Part shown: positions 9,349 to 17,990 of the stretch, piece by piece | Numbering within the stretch: position 1 is the stretch's first letter | Layout: each line of letters starts with the position of its first letter | NCBI RefSeq assembly: GCF_003342675.1 | Contig: NZ_CP031148.1 | Location: 1,426,001-1,490,000 of the forward strand | Origin: Haloplanus rubicundus | Lineage (GTDB): Archaea; Halobacteriota; Halobacteria; Halobacteriales; Haloferacaceae | Direction: 5' to 3' | DNA: 64,000 bases | Position numbers and translations under genes: made by a program | Notes under the pieces: generated by a model | Databases searched by the model: none | Told to the model about the DNA's origin: nothing | The model's input: the letters and a program-made list of their open reading frames with translations, nothing else

Positions 9349-9798
9349 TCACTCGCCGGCGACGACGCCGTCGTCGACGAGGTCCTGCAGTACGTCGCGG
9401 GCGTGTCCGTCGGGGTCGACGCCGCGGTAGACGCGCTTCACCTCGCCGTCTGCGAGGACGTACGTCACGCGGTCGGCGGTCCCGCCCTCGACGGCGACGC
9501 CGAAGGCGGTCGCGACCTCGCCGTCGGGGTCGGCGAGGAGGTCGATATCCAGGTCGTACTTCGCGCGGAAGGCGGCGTGACTCTCGACGTCGTCGGTCGA
9601 GACGCCGTAGACGGCGACGCCGGCGTCGCGATACGCCGCCAGTTCCGCGTCGAACCCCTCGGCCTCGACCGTACACCCCGGCGTGTCGTCGCGCGGGTAG
9701 AAGTAGAGTACCGTCGGCTCGGCAAAGGAGAGCGTCACCGTCTCTCCGTCGTGATCGGCCGCCGTCACTTCGGGCGCCTCGTCGGTGGCTTGTAGCAT
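9349..9798 (-). CDS. Peroxiredoxin, Bcp type, single cysteine
   Basis: Thiol peroxidase of 149 residues that reduces hydrogen peroxide and organic hydroperoxides. The peroxidatic cysteine is Cys42 in RDDTPGCTVEAEGF. Bcp-type enzymes with a resolving cysteine usually have a second Cys five residues later. Here that place is Glu and no other Cys occurs in the protein, so it should work as a 1-Cys enzyme needing an external thiol. Start 9798 (MLQATDEAPEV) is chosen because the longer frame upstream has no homology-like sequence. Convergent with the amidohydrolase gene, 42 bp apart. Confidence 0.92.
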   Translation of the reverse strand: MLQATDEAPEVTAADHDGETVTLSFAEPTVLYFYPRDDTPGCTVEAEGFDAELAAYRDAGVAVYGVSTDDVESHAAFRAKYDLDIDLLADPDGEVATAFGVAVEGGTADRVTYVLADGEVKRVYRGVDPDGHARDVLQDLVDDGVVAGE

Positions 9799-11179
9799 GT
9801 CCAATCGGACGACGAGGAGCCATTTAGAGGTTGGCGTTGCCGACGGTCCACGACGAACGCGTTCGTCGGACGCGAACAGGTGTCGCTCTCCCCGTCTATC
9901 GGCCGCAATCACACCCGTGTGCCGCCCTTCCCGGCACGATGCAACGCTTTCGACCGTCCGTACGCCGCCGAATCGACCGCATGCGGGCGAAGCTTCCGCT
10001 CCGAGACTTTTGCATTTTACAAACGAACATCCGACCGACCGACGGGTGCTCGAAGCCGAACGACACTGCCCTCGCGGGGGATGGGCTACCTTCTAATAAC
10101 AAAAATATCAGTGTTATTCTACCCCTCGTCTGAGGGGTATCCGGTTCGGCAGGGTACGTTCCACGACCCGGCGTGCACTCGTGCCTTCGTCGTTTCGTTC
10201 GCGGGGGGAGGCGACGACCGCCGGACCGTTCGGTCGACTGGCGGCGACCCGTTCCCCGGTTCCGAACTCTCGCGTTCGACTGCCTCGACCGACCCCGTTC
10301 CTCGCGTCGAGGGCTGGCTTTCGTCGTCGCGACGCACGCCGCCACTCTGTTATCATTTCGCGTACATCCCGTACCGTCGGGCCAGCGTATCCGTCGTCGC
10401 CCTCGCCGTAGGCGTCCCCGTGTGTCGGCTGACCGAAAGATTGTTATAGAGAGCCAACGTCGATCGGATCGTTCGGCCCGCAGTGCCTACCGGGGCGTGT
10501 GCGATCCACCCGCCCTGCAGCACGCCTCCCCGACGGGGTCGGGCGTCTGTCGCGATCCAGCGCTGCGTCGAGCCGGACGTGGAGTCGATCACTCAATGGC
10601 CCGAGTTTCGGGACGGCCGTCGGAACGGCCACACGCCGCTCCGAGGGGTGCCCGTCGTCCCGACGCCTCCTTTCCTCGTGCATCCACGCGCTCGCTTCGG
10701 CCGTGCACGCCACCCACTCGACGACGATACGACAGTTCACACGTTTTATAGTTACTAACAATTCTCAATTACACTATATTTCATGTCGCCGAACGCGACG
10801 ACGACCTCGATCACGGGGCGATGTACGCGACGATCGACCGATAAGCAGCCAAAGGGCCCTCGTCGACCGGCCGAATCTCGTCGTGTCTCTGAGTCACGCT
10901 CCGAAACGACCGAAACGACGTGAAAGAGTGTAAACGCACGTCTCGACGCGTTTGAGAGACTACGATAGCGACATGCCTGATCGCAGGTCTCTGGTCGTAC
11001 ACTGACGCCATCATATACGATCTACAGATATAACAGATCGAATATCTTTCGTCCGAAGCGTCGCCGCCGACCGAGCGCTCGGCGTGTCGTCGCGGTGGCT
11101 CCTCGTCGCCCGCTCGTGCGTGGAAGGATTCAGGAGGGGTCGCGACCAACCACACCGCGGACGGCCACCCCGACCCACC
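9799..11179. other. 1.4-kb region without a recognisable gene
   Basis: No open frame here has haloarchaeal character. The longest translate to Arg/Ser-rich, low-acid proteins typical of noncoding frames. AT-rich promoter-like patches occur near 10091-10118, 10436-10447, 10740-10782 and 11015-11050. The last could drive the aldolase gene at 11180. A short hairpin lies at 10120-10139. The block 10450-10760, bounded by two TATA-like patches, could be a noncoding RNA, but I saw none of the conserved blocks of SRP RNA or RNase P RNA. Confidence 0.5.
10120..10139. terminator. Hairpin TACCCCTC-GTCT-GAGGGGTA
   Basis: Perfect 8-bp inverted repeat with a 4-nt loop, just downstream of an AT-rich patch (10091-10118). 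It may be a transcript end or a processing hairpin. No gene on either side clearly owns it. Confidence 0.35.
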
Positions 11180-11836
11180 ATGACGGACGACTTACTACAC
11201 GGCGCAGAACGGACGGCAGTCAGTGACCTCGGCCGCGAACTGCTCGCACAGGGACTGACGACGGGAACCGGCGGCAACCTGAGCCAACTGTGCGCCGACG
11301 GTGAAACGGTCGCCATCTCGCCGTCGGGCGTCCCCTACGGGGACGTAACCGCGGCGGACGTTCCGCTCGTCGCCCTCGACGGTGAGCAGGTGGCGGGGGA
11401 CTTCGACGCCTCCAGCGAGACGCCGATGCATACGGCGCTCTACCGTCGACGGGACGACATCGGCGGCGTCGTCCACACACACTCCCCCTACGCGAGCACG
11501 TTCGCCGCGCTCGGCGACCCCATCCCGGCGTCGCACTATCTGATCGCCTTCGCCGGTGATCGGGTTCCAGTCGCGGGGTACGACCGACCCGGAAGCGAGG
11601 AACTGGCCGAACTCGCGGCCGAGACGATGGGGACGGAGTACGACGCCTGCCTCCTCCAGAATCACGGGACGATCACCGTCGGCGAGACGGCCGAAGCGGC
11701 GTTCGAGGTGGCGCTGATGGTCGAATACTGCGCGCGCATCCACTATCAGGCCATCAGCGTCGGCGAGCCGATCATCCTCCCCGACGAGGAGGTCGACCGT
11801 CTCCGCTCGCTGTTCGAGGGCTACGGCCAGCGCTAA
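11180..11836 (+). CDS. Class II aldolase/adducin family (FucA-like)
   Basis: Zinc-dependent aldolase of 218 residues that cleaves or forms a sugar-1-phosphate to DHAP plus an aldehyde. The catalytic residues keep the exact spacing of E. coli FucA: Glu80, His99, His101 and His162 (FucA Glu73, His92, His94, His155), seen in ASSETPMH, HTHSPYAS and QNHGTITVG. Start 11180 (MTDDLLHGAE) is preferred to an in-frame upstream ATG at 11084 whose extension is Arg-rich and unlike the family. With the MtnA-type isomerase at 15455-16522 it could form the aldolase step of a deoxyadenosine/methylthioadenosine DHAP shunt (inference). Confidence 0.9.
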   Translation: MTDDLLHGAERTAVSDLGRELLAQGLTTGTGGNLSQLCADGETVAISPSGVPYGDVTAADVPLVALDGEQVAGDFDASSETPMHTALYRRRDDIGGVVHTHSPYASTFAALGDPIPASHYLIAFAGDRVPVAGYDRPGSEELAELAAETMGTEYDACLLQNHGTITVGETAEAAFEVALMVEYCARIHYQAISVGEPIILPDEEVDRLRSLFEGYGQR

Positions 11837-12182
11837 GGTCCACCCCGCCGTTCCCCCGGCCCGTCGGGCTGCTTCGGAACGAAGACGTTCCGGATATCAG
11901 TGATACTATGAAATCCGAAATATTCGATCTGCACTATCCTCGGCAGAATCAGTCCGCTATCGCGGATATTGACGCTTCAGCGGGTATGAACGCGATATTT
12001 TCACCGAATCGACGCACACAGACTCGGAGTGCATCGATCGGCCGATACTGCCGTAAATCGGGCCAAAGGGGAAGTGAACGCCGAATCAGCCGATCGATCC
12101 ACGAAACGACGTCTCGCCCAAAATACGTTCATATATCAGAATTATCGGACAAAATGTACGATATTCGGTAGTTATGCGACCG
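11837..12182. other. Intergenic, AT-rich, no gene seen
   Basis: A 346-bp gap between the convergent aldolase and Nudix genes. It starts with a GC-rich potential terminator (about 11844-11876) and then becomes AT-rich with several ATAT-type stretches. An 87-codon frame from 11908 lacks acidic bias and family resemblance, so it is not called. Confidence 0.4.
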
Positions 12183-12650
12183 TCAGTCGGCGGCCACGCC
12201 CGGTCCCGATCCGTCGGCGTCCACGCCGGTCAGCGTGCCGAGGTAGTCGTCGAGGTCGAGGGCGAAACGAGCGTTCGTCCCGAGGTCGAGCCAGGAGAAG
12301 GTGAACTCCGACCCGCGTTCGGCACCGGTTCCGGTGACCGTGTGGGTCCACGAATCCCGCGGTTCGTGGACCGGGACGTGATAGAAGTGCCGGACGTACC
12401 GCTTCGGCGGCGACTCACGGCGAGTCCACACGTCGGTGACGAGGCGTTCGACGTCCCCGAACGTCGCGAGGCCGCTCTCTTCGACGACTTCGCGATACAG
12501 CGCCTCCCGCGGCGTCTCCCCCGGTTCGACGGTTCCTTTCGGTATCTGCAAGCCCTCGTGGCCCGGCCCCTCGAACACCAGCACCTCCGACCCGCCGCGG
12601 GTGACGTAGGCACACGCCTTCTGGACGTACGTCGCGCTGTGTGCTAACAT
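12183..12650 (-). CDS. Nudix hydrolase
   Basis: Encodes 155 residues that hydrolyse a nucleoside diphosphate linked to another moiety. The Nudix box is perfect: G-x5-E-x7-REV-x-EE-x-GL, seen from GTVEPGETPREAL through REVVEESGL (about residues 43-65). Start 12650 (MLAHSATYVQKACAYV) begins the first strand of the fold. A longer frame adds 47 unlikely residues that would run into the divergent promoter. The substrate is unknown. Confidence 0.92.
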   Translation of the reverse strand: MLAHSATYVQKACAYVTRGGSEVLVFEGPGHEGLQIPKGTVEPGETPREALYREVVEESGLATFGDVERLVTDVWTRRESPPKRYVRHFYHVPVHEPRDSWTHTVTGTGAERGSEFTFSWLDLGTNARFALDLDDYLGTLTGVDADGSGPGVAAD

Positions 12651-12795
12651 GTCACGACGTTTCGGCAGGCCCCGTATAGTAGTGTCCACATATGATCCTA
12701 AAGGTGTTCTAGCGCGACACGGCGCTCCCGTTATCGATTCTGACACTGCTGACGCCACCGTTATGGGTGGTTCGTTCCTCCATCTCGACACGGAG

Positions 12796-13668
12796 ATGGC
12801 AACCGAATCGAACGCCCGTCCTCGCCACGCCGGCCCGCGTAGCGCGGCGCTCGGCGACCGGATCCGCCCCGCCGACGTCGCACTTCTCGGTTCGGTCCCG
12901 GTGACGCTCGGTCTCGTCTCGCTGCTCCCGCGGGCGACGCGTCGGTCCCTCGTCTTCGACTACGCGGCGCCGACGCTGCCCACGGCCTTCGCTTCGGCAT
13001 TCGTCCATCTCGACCCCGTCCACCTGTTGGTCAACGTGGTCCTGTACGCCCTCCTCGCCGCCACGTCGCTCGCGCTCGACCTCGCGAGCGGGCATCGACG
13101 CCGCTTCTACACCGCCTTCCCGACGTTCGTCCTCGTCTTTCCCGTCGTGCTTTCGTATCTGAATCTCGCGGTTCCGCGGTCGGCGACGACGCTCGGCTTC
13201 TCCGGGGTGGCGATGGCCTTCGTCGGCTACCTCCCGCTCGCGCTCGCGGACTACCTCGACGCCCGCTTCGGCATCGGTCCCGCGACCCAGCTCGCCCCCG
13301 CCCTGTTTCTGTCCAGTCTGGCCCTCGTCGCGGTGTTGAGCGTCCGGTCGGCGTTCGCTCTGGTCGGTGACCGCGCCACCCTCCTGGCTCTCGCGGCGTC
13401 GCTCGGTGCCCTTCGGTACGCCCTCGTCGTGGCGGAGCGGTCCGACCTCCGTGCACGCTGCCGGCGCCTCCTCGGGACGCCCGGTGCGGTCGAACTGACC
13501 GCCGTCGCCGCCGCGCTCGTGTTCGCGGTGCCGTTCGTCGCGTTCCCGGCGTCACCGGAGCGTGGCGCCGGCGTCCTGAACCTCTACAGCCACCTCCTCG
13601 GTTACGCGCTCGGCTTCCTCGTTCCCTTCGTGACCGTGTCGGCGCGCCGATTCGTGGCGGGGTCGTGA
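12796..13668 (+). CDS. Rhomboid-like intramembrane serine protease
   Basis: Polytopic membrane protein of 290 residues from the ATG at 12796 (an alternative ATG at 12763 would add 11). Rhomboid landmarks are present in order: a His-rich loop with HLDPVHLLVNVVLY (matches the H-x-x-HL-x-x-N pattern), GFSGVAMAFVG (GxSG with the nucleophile Ser), and SHLLGYALGFLVP (the catalytic His in the later helix). It is divergent from the typical family core and has a long middle region, so proteolytic activity is likely but unproven. The gene is divergent from the Nudix gene. Confidence 0.75.
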   Translation: MATESNARPRHAGPRSAALGDRIRPADVALLGSVPVTLGLVSLLPRATRRSLVFDYAAPTLPTAFASAFVHLDPVHLLVNVVLYALLAATSLALDLASGHRRRFYTAFPTFVLVFPVVLSYLNLAVPRSATTLGFSGVAMAFVGYLPLALADYLDARFGIGPATQLAPALFLSSLALVAVLSVRSAFALVGDRATLLALAASLGALRYALVVAERSDLRARCRRLLGTPGAVELTAVAAALVFAVPFVAFPASPERGAGVLNLYSHLLGYALGFLVPFVTVSARRFVAGS

Positions 13669-13741
13669 GACCGTCGCTCCACAACCGGCAACCGTCGTCT
13701 GGTCCCAACCGCTCTTCACGCCGCCGCTCGTTCGACCAGCC

Positions 13742-14971
13742 GTGACCCGCTCCCGCCGTCGCCTCCACGACGCCCTCGCTCCGCTCCGTGGCGACGGGCG
13801 GGGCTGGGTTCTCCTGACCGTCGCCACCGGCTGGCTGTTCACGCTCGGGCTTCGCTTCCTCGTCCCGACGCTCCTCCCGCAGGTCAAGACGACGTTCGCC
13901 CTCGACAACGCCGCCGCCGGCTTCGCCGTGACGGTCATCTGGGGCTGTTACGCGCTGATGCAGTTTCCCGCCGGCCTGCTCACCGACCGGGTCGGCGAGC
14001 GGACCGTCCTCGCGACGAGTCTCGCGCTCAGCGCCGGGAGTCTCGCCCTCCTCGCCGCGGCGCCACTGTTCGCCGTCTTCCTCCTCGCCGCCGCGGCGTT
14101 CGGCGTCGGCTCCGGCCTCTACGGTCCCGCGCGCGGCACGTCGCTCTCGAAGGCGTTCCCGGACAACGACGGCGCCGCCTTCGGCATCACGCTCGCGGCG
14201 GGAAGCGTCGGCTCCGCGGTCATCCCGCTCGTCGCGGGCACCGCGGTCGGTGCGCTCGGCTGGCGCCTCCTCGTCGGCGGCACGACGCCCGCGTTCGTGG
14301 CCGTGGCCGCGCTCGCGTGGGTGACGCTCCCGGAGCCTATCGGCGCGACGCGGTCCGACGGCGGGTCGACGCCCGTCCCCGGACCGTCCGCCGTCGAGGC
14401 GGTTCGCCGCCTCCCGCGCGCCCTCCGTGACCGCAACGTCCTCCTCGCCAGTCTGGCGATCATGTTCTACCTCTTCGCGTTTCAGGGGCTGACCGCCTTC
14501 CTCCCGACCTATCTCGTCGCCCACGAGGGGATCGGACAGGGCGTCGCCGGCCCCATCTTCGCGCTCCTGTTCGTCGGCGGCGCCGTCTGCCAGCTCGGCG
14601 TCGGCACCGCGGCGGACCGCTACGGCGCCCGCCCCGTCCTCGTCGCCGTCGCGGCCCTCGCCGTCGTCACCCTCCTCGTCGTCCCCGTCGTCGACGGCCG
14701 CCTCGCGTGGGCGACCCTGGTCTTCCTGCTCGGCACCCGCATGGCCATCGCCCCCGTGACGAACGCCTACGTCGTGGCGCGACTCCCCGACGACGTGCAG
14801 GGTGCAGCGTGGGGCTTTCTCCGCACGTGCCTGTTTCTCGTCGGATCGACCGGCTCCCTGTTCGTCGGCGCGATGGCCGACGCCGGCCGCTTCGACGCCG
14901 CCTTCCTCGCGCTCGGCGGCGTCACCGCCGTCGCCGTCGTCTGTTACGCCGGTCTCGTCCCGGGGCAGTGA
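13742..14971 (+). CDS. MFS transporter
   Basis: Encodes 409 residues with about 12 membrane helices. The MFS loop 2-3 motif is GLLTDRVGERTVL, and a second copy sits at the start of the C-terminal half (GTAADRYGARPVL). The start is taken as GTG 13742 (MTRSRRRLHD), giving a short basic N-terminus before the first helix. The gene is 73 bp downstream of the rhomboid-like gene in the same direction. Substrate unknown; the general type resembles sugar-phosphate/nitrate-like or drug carriers. Confidence 0.8.
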   Translation: MTRSRRRLHDALAPLRGDGRGWVLLTVATGWLFTLGLRFLVPTLLPQVKTTFALDNAAAGFAVTVIWGCYALMQFPAGLLTDRVGERTVLATSLALSAGSLALLAAAPLFAVFLLAAAAFGVGSGLYGPARGTSLSKAFPDNDGAAFGITLAAGSVGSAVIPLVAGTAVGALGWRLLVGGTTPAFVAVAALAWVTLPEPIGATRSDGGSTPVPGPSAVEAVRRLPRALRDRNVLLASLAIMFYLFAFQGLTAFLPTYLVAHEGIGQGVAGPIFALLFVGGAVCQLGVGTAADRYGARPVLVAVAALAVVTLLVVPVVDGRLAWATLVFLLGTRMAIAPVTNAYVVARLPDDVQGAAWGFLRTCLFLVGSTGSLFVGAMADAGRFDAAFLALGGVTAVAVVCYAGLVPGQ

Positions 14972-15010
14972 AGCCACGGGGATTATGCGGCTCGCGCCCG
15001 AGAGACGACC

Positions 15011-15448
15011 ATGAGCGACCACCTCGCGTCCGCGTTCGACGCACCGATCGACGACCTGCCCCAGTCGGTCGACCGCGCGGCCGTTCGGCGGCTACGCGTC
15101 GTGGCGCGCGTCCTCGACGACAGCGTCCGGATTCCGGGGACTGACTTCCGGATCGGTCTGGACCCGTTGCTCGGCCTCCTCCCCGTCGCCGGCGACGCGG
15201 TGAGCGGCGTGCTTTCGCTGTACATCGTCGTCGAGTCGGCCCGCCTCGGCGTTTCCTCCCGGACTCTCGTCCGGATGCTCGCGCACATCGGTATCGACGT
15301 GGCCGGCGGCTCGGTGCCAGTCGTCGGCGACCTCTTCGACGCGGCGTGGAAGGCCAACACGCGGAACGTCGGCCTCGCGCTCGCCGACCTGGCCCGCGAC
15401 GGCTCGACGCCGACGCGGGACGCCGGCGTCGAAATCGAGATCGAGTGA
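15011..15448 (+). CDS. DUF4112 domain protein
   Basis: Small (145-residue) membrane-associated protein of the DUF4112 family. The family core is visible: a short helix ending VARVLDDSVRIPG, the glycine-rich GLDPLLGLLPVAGDAVSG, and the closing GGSVPVVGDLFDAAWKANTRN. No biochemical function is established. It lies 39 bp after the MFS gene and may be cotranscribed. It converges on mtnA with a 6-bp gap. Confidence 0.85.
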   Translation: MSDHLASAFDAPIDDLPQSVDRAAVRRLRVVARVLDDSVRIPGTDFRIGLDPLLGLLPVAGDAVSGVLSLYIVVESARLGVSSRTLVRMLAHIGIDVAGGSVPVVGDLFDAAWKANTRNVGLALADLARDGSTPTRDAGVEIEIE

Positions 15449-15454
15449 CGCCGC

Positions 15455-16522
15455 TCACGGGGTCGCCCGATCCGCTTCGGCCTCGAAGGCCGCGCGGTCG
15501 AGCGGCGGCTCGTACACGCCCGTCTCCGTGACGAGGTAGTCGACGAGTTCCATCGGCGTCGCGTCGAAGGCGGGGTTGTAGACGGCCGTCTCCGGCGGCG
15601 CGTTCTGTGTCCCGTAGATCTCTCTGAGTTCGTCGCCGTCGCGCTGTTCGATCTCCACCTCGTCGGCGCTTCGCTCGGTGTCTATCGTCGCGTGCGGCGC
15701 GGCGACGACGAACGGCACGTCGTGGCGGTCGGCGAGCACGGCCTGTTTGTACGTGCCGATCTTGTTGAAGACGACTCCCTGATCGCCGAACTCCTCGCCG
15801 CCGTCGAGGACGACCCGGTCGGCACCGACGATCACCGCGTCGACCATCCCCTGCTGCATGCACAGCCCGCTGGCGTTGTCGGGGACGAGCGTCGTCTCGA
15901 CGCCGCGCTCTTGCAGTTCGACGGTCGTGATCCGCGAGCCCTGGTTCAGCGGCCGCGTCTCGTTCGCGATCACGTCGACCCGCTTGCCCGCCTCCTGTGC
16001 GGAGTAGACGACCCCGAGCGCCGTCCCCCAGTCGACGGTCGCGAGAGCGCCGGCGTTGCAGTGGGTCATCACCGTGTCGCCGTCGTCGAGGAGTTCGGCG
16101 CCGTGTTCCCCGAGCCGCTTGTTCCGTGCCACGTCCACGTCGGCGAGTTCCTCGGCCGCCGCGAGCGTCCGCTCCCGCGCCTCGGGGATCGACGTACAGC
16201 TCCGGAGGACGCCGCGCAGCGAGTCCACCTCGCGTGAGAGGTTCACCGCCGTCGGCCGCGCAGTCGCGATGGCCTCGGCGTCGGTCGCCACGGCGTCGAC
16301 GAACGCCTCGAAGTCGTCGGCGTCGTTCCGGCGCGTCGCGAGGGCGACGCCGTAGGCACCGGCCGCCCCGAGCCCCGAGGCCCCGCGGATTCGCAACATC
16401 TCGATGCTCTCGATCAGTTCGGGCACCGTCTCGGCGTGGTACGTAGTGTGCTCCGCGGGGAGTTTCGTCTGGTCGATCATCACGATGCAGTCGCGCTCGT
16501 CGTCCCAGGTGATCGTTCTCAT
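15455..16522 (-). CDS. mtnA: Methylthioribose-1-phosphate isomerase (eIF2B-alpha-like fold)
   Basis: Isomerises an aldose-1-phosphate (5-methylthioribose-1-P or 5-deoxyribose-1-P) to the ketose form. Catalytic residues match the family: Cys155 in THCNAGALATVDWGTALGV and Asp235 in VGADRVVLDGG, followed by the conserved NKIGTYKQAVLA. The 355-residue length is normal. Start 16522 (MRTITWDDERD) is the family start; a longer frame adds eight residues. Haloarchaeal members are often labelled translation initiation factor eIF-2B, but the Cys/Asp pair argues for the isomerase. The related ribose-1,5-bisphosphate isomerase is the main alternative. Confidence 0.85.
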   Translation of the reverse strand: MRTITWDDERDCIVMIDQTKLPAEHTTYHAETVPELIESIEMLRIRGASGLGAAGAYGVALATRRNDADDFEAFVDAVATDAEAIATARPTAVNLSREVDSLRGVLRSCTSIPEARERTLAAAEELADVDVARNKRLGEHGAELLDDGDTVMTHCNAGALATVDWGTALGVVYSAQEAGKRVDVIANETRPLNQGSRITTVELQERGVETTLVPDNASGLCMQQGMVDAVIVGADRVVLDGGEEFGDQGVVFNKIGTYKQAVLADRHDVPFVVAAPHATIDTERSADEVEIEQRDGDELREIYGTQNAPPETAVYNPAFDATPMELVDYLVTETGVYEPPLDRAAFEAEADRATP

Positions 16523-16616
16523 GACTAGTGGTAGCGCGGCCCGCATCTTAACCCGCTCGCTCGGGTGCGGGGTGGACGCCCCCTGGTTCTACATGGGTGG
16601 AATGCCATCAATGTCC

Positions 16617-17282
16617 ATGGCAGTTATCGCCGAGTTCACCATCGACTCCGATCAGTTCATTCTCGGGCAAGTTCTCGCACTCGACCCGGACACCCACGTC
16701 GAAATGGAGCGTGTCGTCCCTGCCTCGGGCCGCGTGATGCCCTACGTCTGGGTACAGGGAGGCGATCTGGACGCGTTCGAAGCCGCCATTCGCGCCAGCG
16801 AGTACGTACAGGGTCTCACCGCACTCGACGTCGTCGAGGACAGCGCCCTCTACCGCGTCGAGTGGGACGAACAGGTCGAGAGCCTCATCTACGGCATGGC
16901 CGAGACGAACGCGACGATTCTGGAGGCGGCCGGTAACGAGAAGTGGCACTTCCGCATCCGGTTCGACGACCACTCCGGCATGACCGGTTTCCACAACTAC
17001 TGTACGAGCCACGAAATCCGGTTCCAACTGGATCGAGTCTACACGTTGGCCGAGGATCAGGACGGTGGCTACTCGTTCGACCTGACGAAAGCCCAGCGAA
17101 GCGCGCTCGTCACCGCGGTCCAGGACGGCTACTTCGAAGTCCCGCGCCGGACGACCCTCGGCGCAGTCGGCGAGAAACTCGGCGTCACCGAACAGTCGGT
17201 TTCCGAAAACCTCCGGCGCGGCGCCAACAAGGTGTTGCGGAAGTCGCTGTTGTCCCCGTCCGCTGCGGACCTTCGACGATGA
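16617..17282 (+). CDS. Bat-type regulator with C-terminal HTH_10
   Basis: Encodes 221 residues. The N-terminal about 150 residues form the bacterioopsin-activator-like sensor region starting MAVIAEFTIDSDQFILGQ, the usual opening of haloarchaeal members. The C-terminal region from LTKAQRSALVTAVQDGYF through LGVTEQSVSENLRRGANKV is the HTH_10 DNA-binding domain. ATG 16617 is chosen; ATG 16611 just upstream would add Met-Ser. It is divergent from mtnA (94-bp gap) and followed by two further small regulatory genes. Target genes are unknown. Confidence 0.88.
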   Translation: MAVIAEFTIDSDQFILGQVLALDPDTHVEMERVVPASGRVMPYVWVQGGDLDAFEAAIRASEYVQGLTALDVVEDSALYRVEWDEQVESLIYGMAETNATILEAAGNEKWHFRIRFDDHSGMTGFHNYCTSHEIRFQLDRVYTLAEDQDGGYSFDLTKAQRSALVTAVQDGYFEVPRRTTLGAVGEKLGVTEQSVSENLRRGANKVLRKSLLSPSAADLRR

Positions 17283-17292
17283 CACACAGGGC

Positions 17293-17305
17293 TTATTTAA
17301 AAATA
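17293..17305 (+). promoter_or_regulatory. TATA-box promoter for the HTH/HalOD1 pair
   Basis: The stretch TTATTTAAAAATA lies about 55-65 bp before the ATG at 17360, directly after the Bat-type gene stop. It is the strongest TATA-like element in this gap and predicts a leader of about 30 nt. Confidence 0.5.
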
Positions 17306-17359
17306 GCCTGTGATATCAGGCAGTATTCTTAGGCGAGATTGCGACGTACGTTCGTTCGA

Positions 17360-17725
17360 ATGTCTACCCCCACCCACAAGCCGATCGATTGGACGCCGCT
17401 CTACGAGTCGCTGGCTAGCGAGACGCGACGGACGGTGCTGCAGTTCCTGACACAGCGGACGGGATGCGTGGACGTTGCGGACGTGACGGACTACCTCCTT
17501 CGGACGGCCGACCAGTCTCGGACCGACGAGCGAGCGGCGCAAGTCGAACTGCAGTTGTATCACGGTCACCTGCCACGCCTCGCGGACGCGGGGCTCGTAG
17601 AGTGGGATACGGAGCAACGAACCGTCTCGCTGACCGACCTCGGACTCCAGCTTCCGGTCGCGCTTCTCAGACCACAGCTTCTCGGGGCGCCAGCGCGGAG
17701 CGCCGTAGAGAGTGCGGGCGACTGA
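17360..17725 (+). CDS. Small winged-helix protein (DUF7344-like)
   Basis: Encodes 121 residues. A winged-helix fold is visible from WTPLYESLASETRRTVLQFL through LYHGHLPRLADAGLVEW and a short wing, the pattern of haloarchaeal ArsR/DUF7344-type regulators. Start 17360 (MSTPTHKPIDW) is preferred over an in-frame ATG at 17339 that lies too close to the TATA box. The stop is 6 bp before the next ATG, so it forms an operon with the HalOD1 protein. Target unknown. Confidence 0.8.
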   Translation: MSTPTHKPIDWTPLYESLASETRRTVLQFLTQRTGCVDVADVTDYLLRTADQSRTDERAAQVELQLYHGHLPRLADAGLVEWDTEQRTVSLTDLGLQLPVALLRPQLLGAPARSAVESAGD

Positions 17726-17731
17726 CGAACG

Positions 17732-17983
17732 ATGACGGGCAGGACGCCCTCCGACGATTCGATGGATCCCACGAGCACCCGGGTCGTCGACCGCGTCTCG
17801 GACGCTCTCGGCCTCGATCCGCTCGACCTCCCCCCGCTCTACGACGCCGTCGACCCCGACGCACTCGACGAACTCACGGGGGACGGGGGCGGGCGATACC
17901 GCCTCTCCTTTCCCTTCGCCGGCGTCCGGATCCACGTCTCCGAGACGGGTGACGTTCGGATCGTCGAGTCCGAAGCGGAGTAG
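17732..17983 (+). CDS. HalOD1 output-domain protein
   Basis: Encodes 83 residues. The haloarchaeal output domain 1 pattern is clear: VVDRVSDALGLDPLDLPPLY, AVDPDALDEL, then the beta hairpin FPFAGVRIHVSETGDVRI. HalOD1 domains occur alone or attached to receiver domains and are thought to be signalling outputs, with no defined biochemistry. It is translationally close to the winged-helix gene upstream and ends 7 bp from the convergent trkH gene. Confidence 0.85.
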   Translation: MTGRTPSDDSMDPTSTRVVDRVSDALGLDPLDLPPLYDAVDPDALDELTGDGGGRYRLSFPFAGVRIHVSETGDVRIVESEAE

Positions 17984-17990
17984 TGCCCGA

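Noticed and set aside
9831-10751. Several overlapping frames of 100-190 codons
   Set aside because: All are Arg/Ser-rich with no acidic bias, no ribosome site and no recognisable domain.
10783-10923. A 46-codon frame starting right after an AT-rich patch
   Set aside because: Thr/Arg/Ser composition, no domain and no haloarchaeal acidity.
11908-12171. An 87-codon frame in the AT-rich gap
   Set aside because: Composition unlike neighbouring proteins, no motif, and no promoter-to-start logic.
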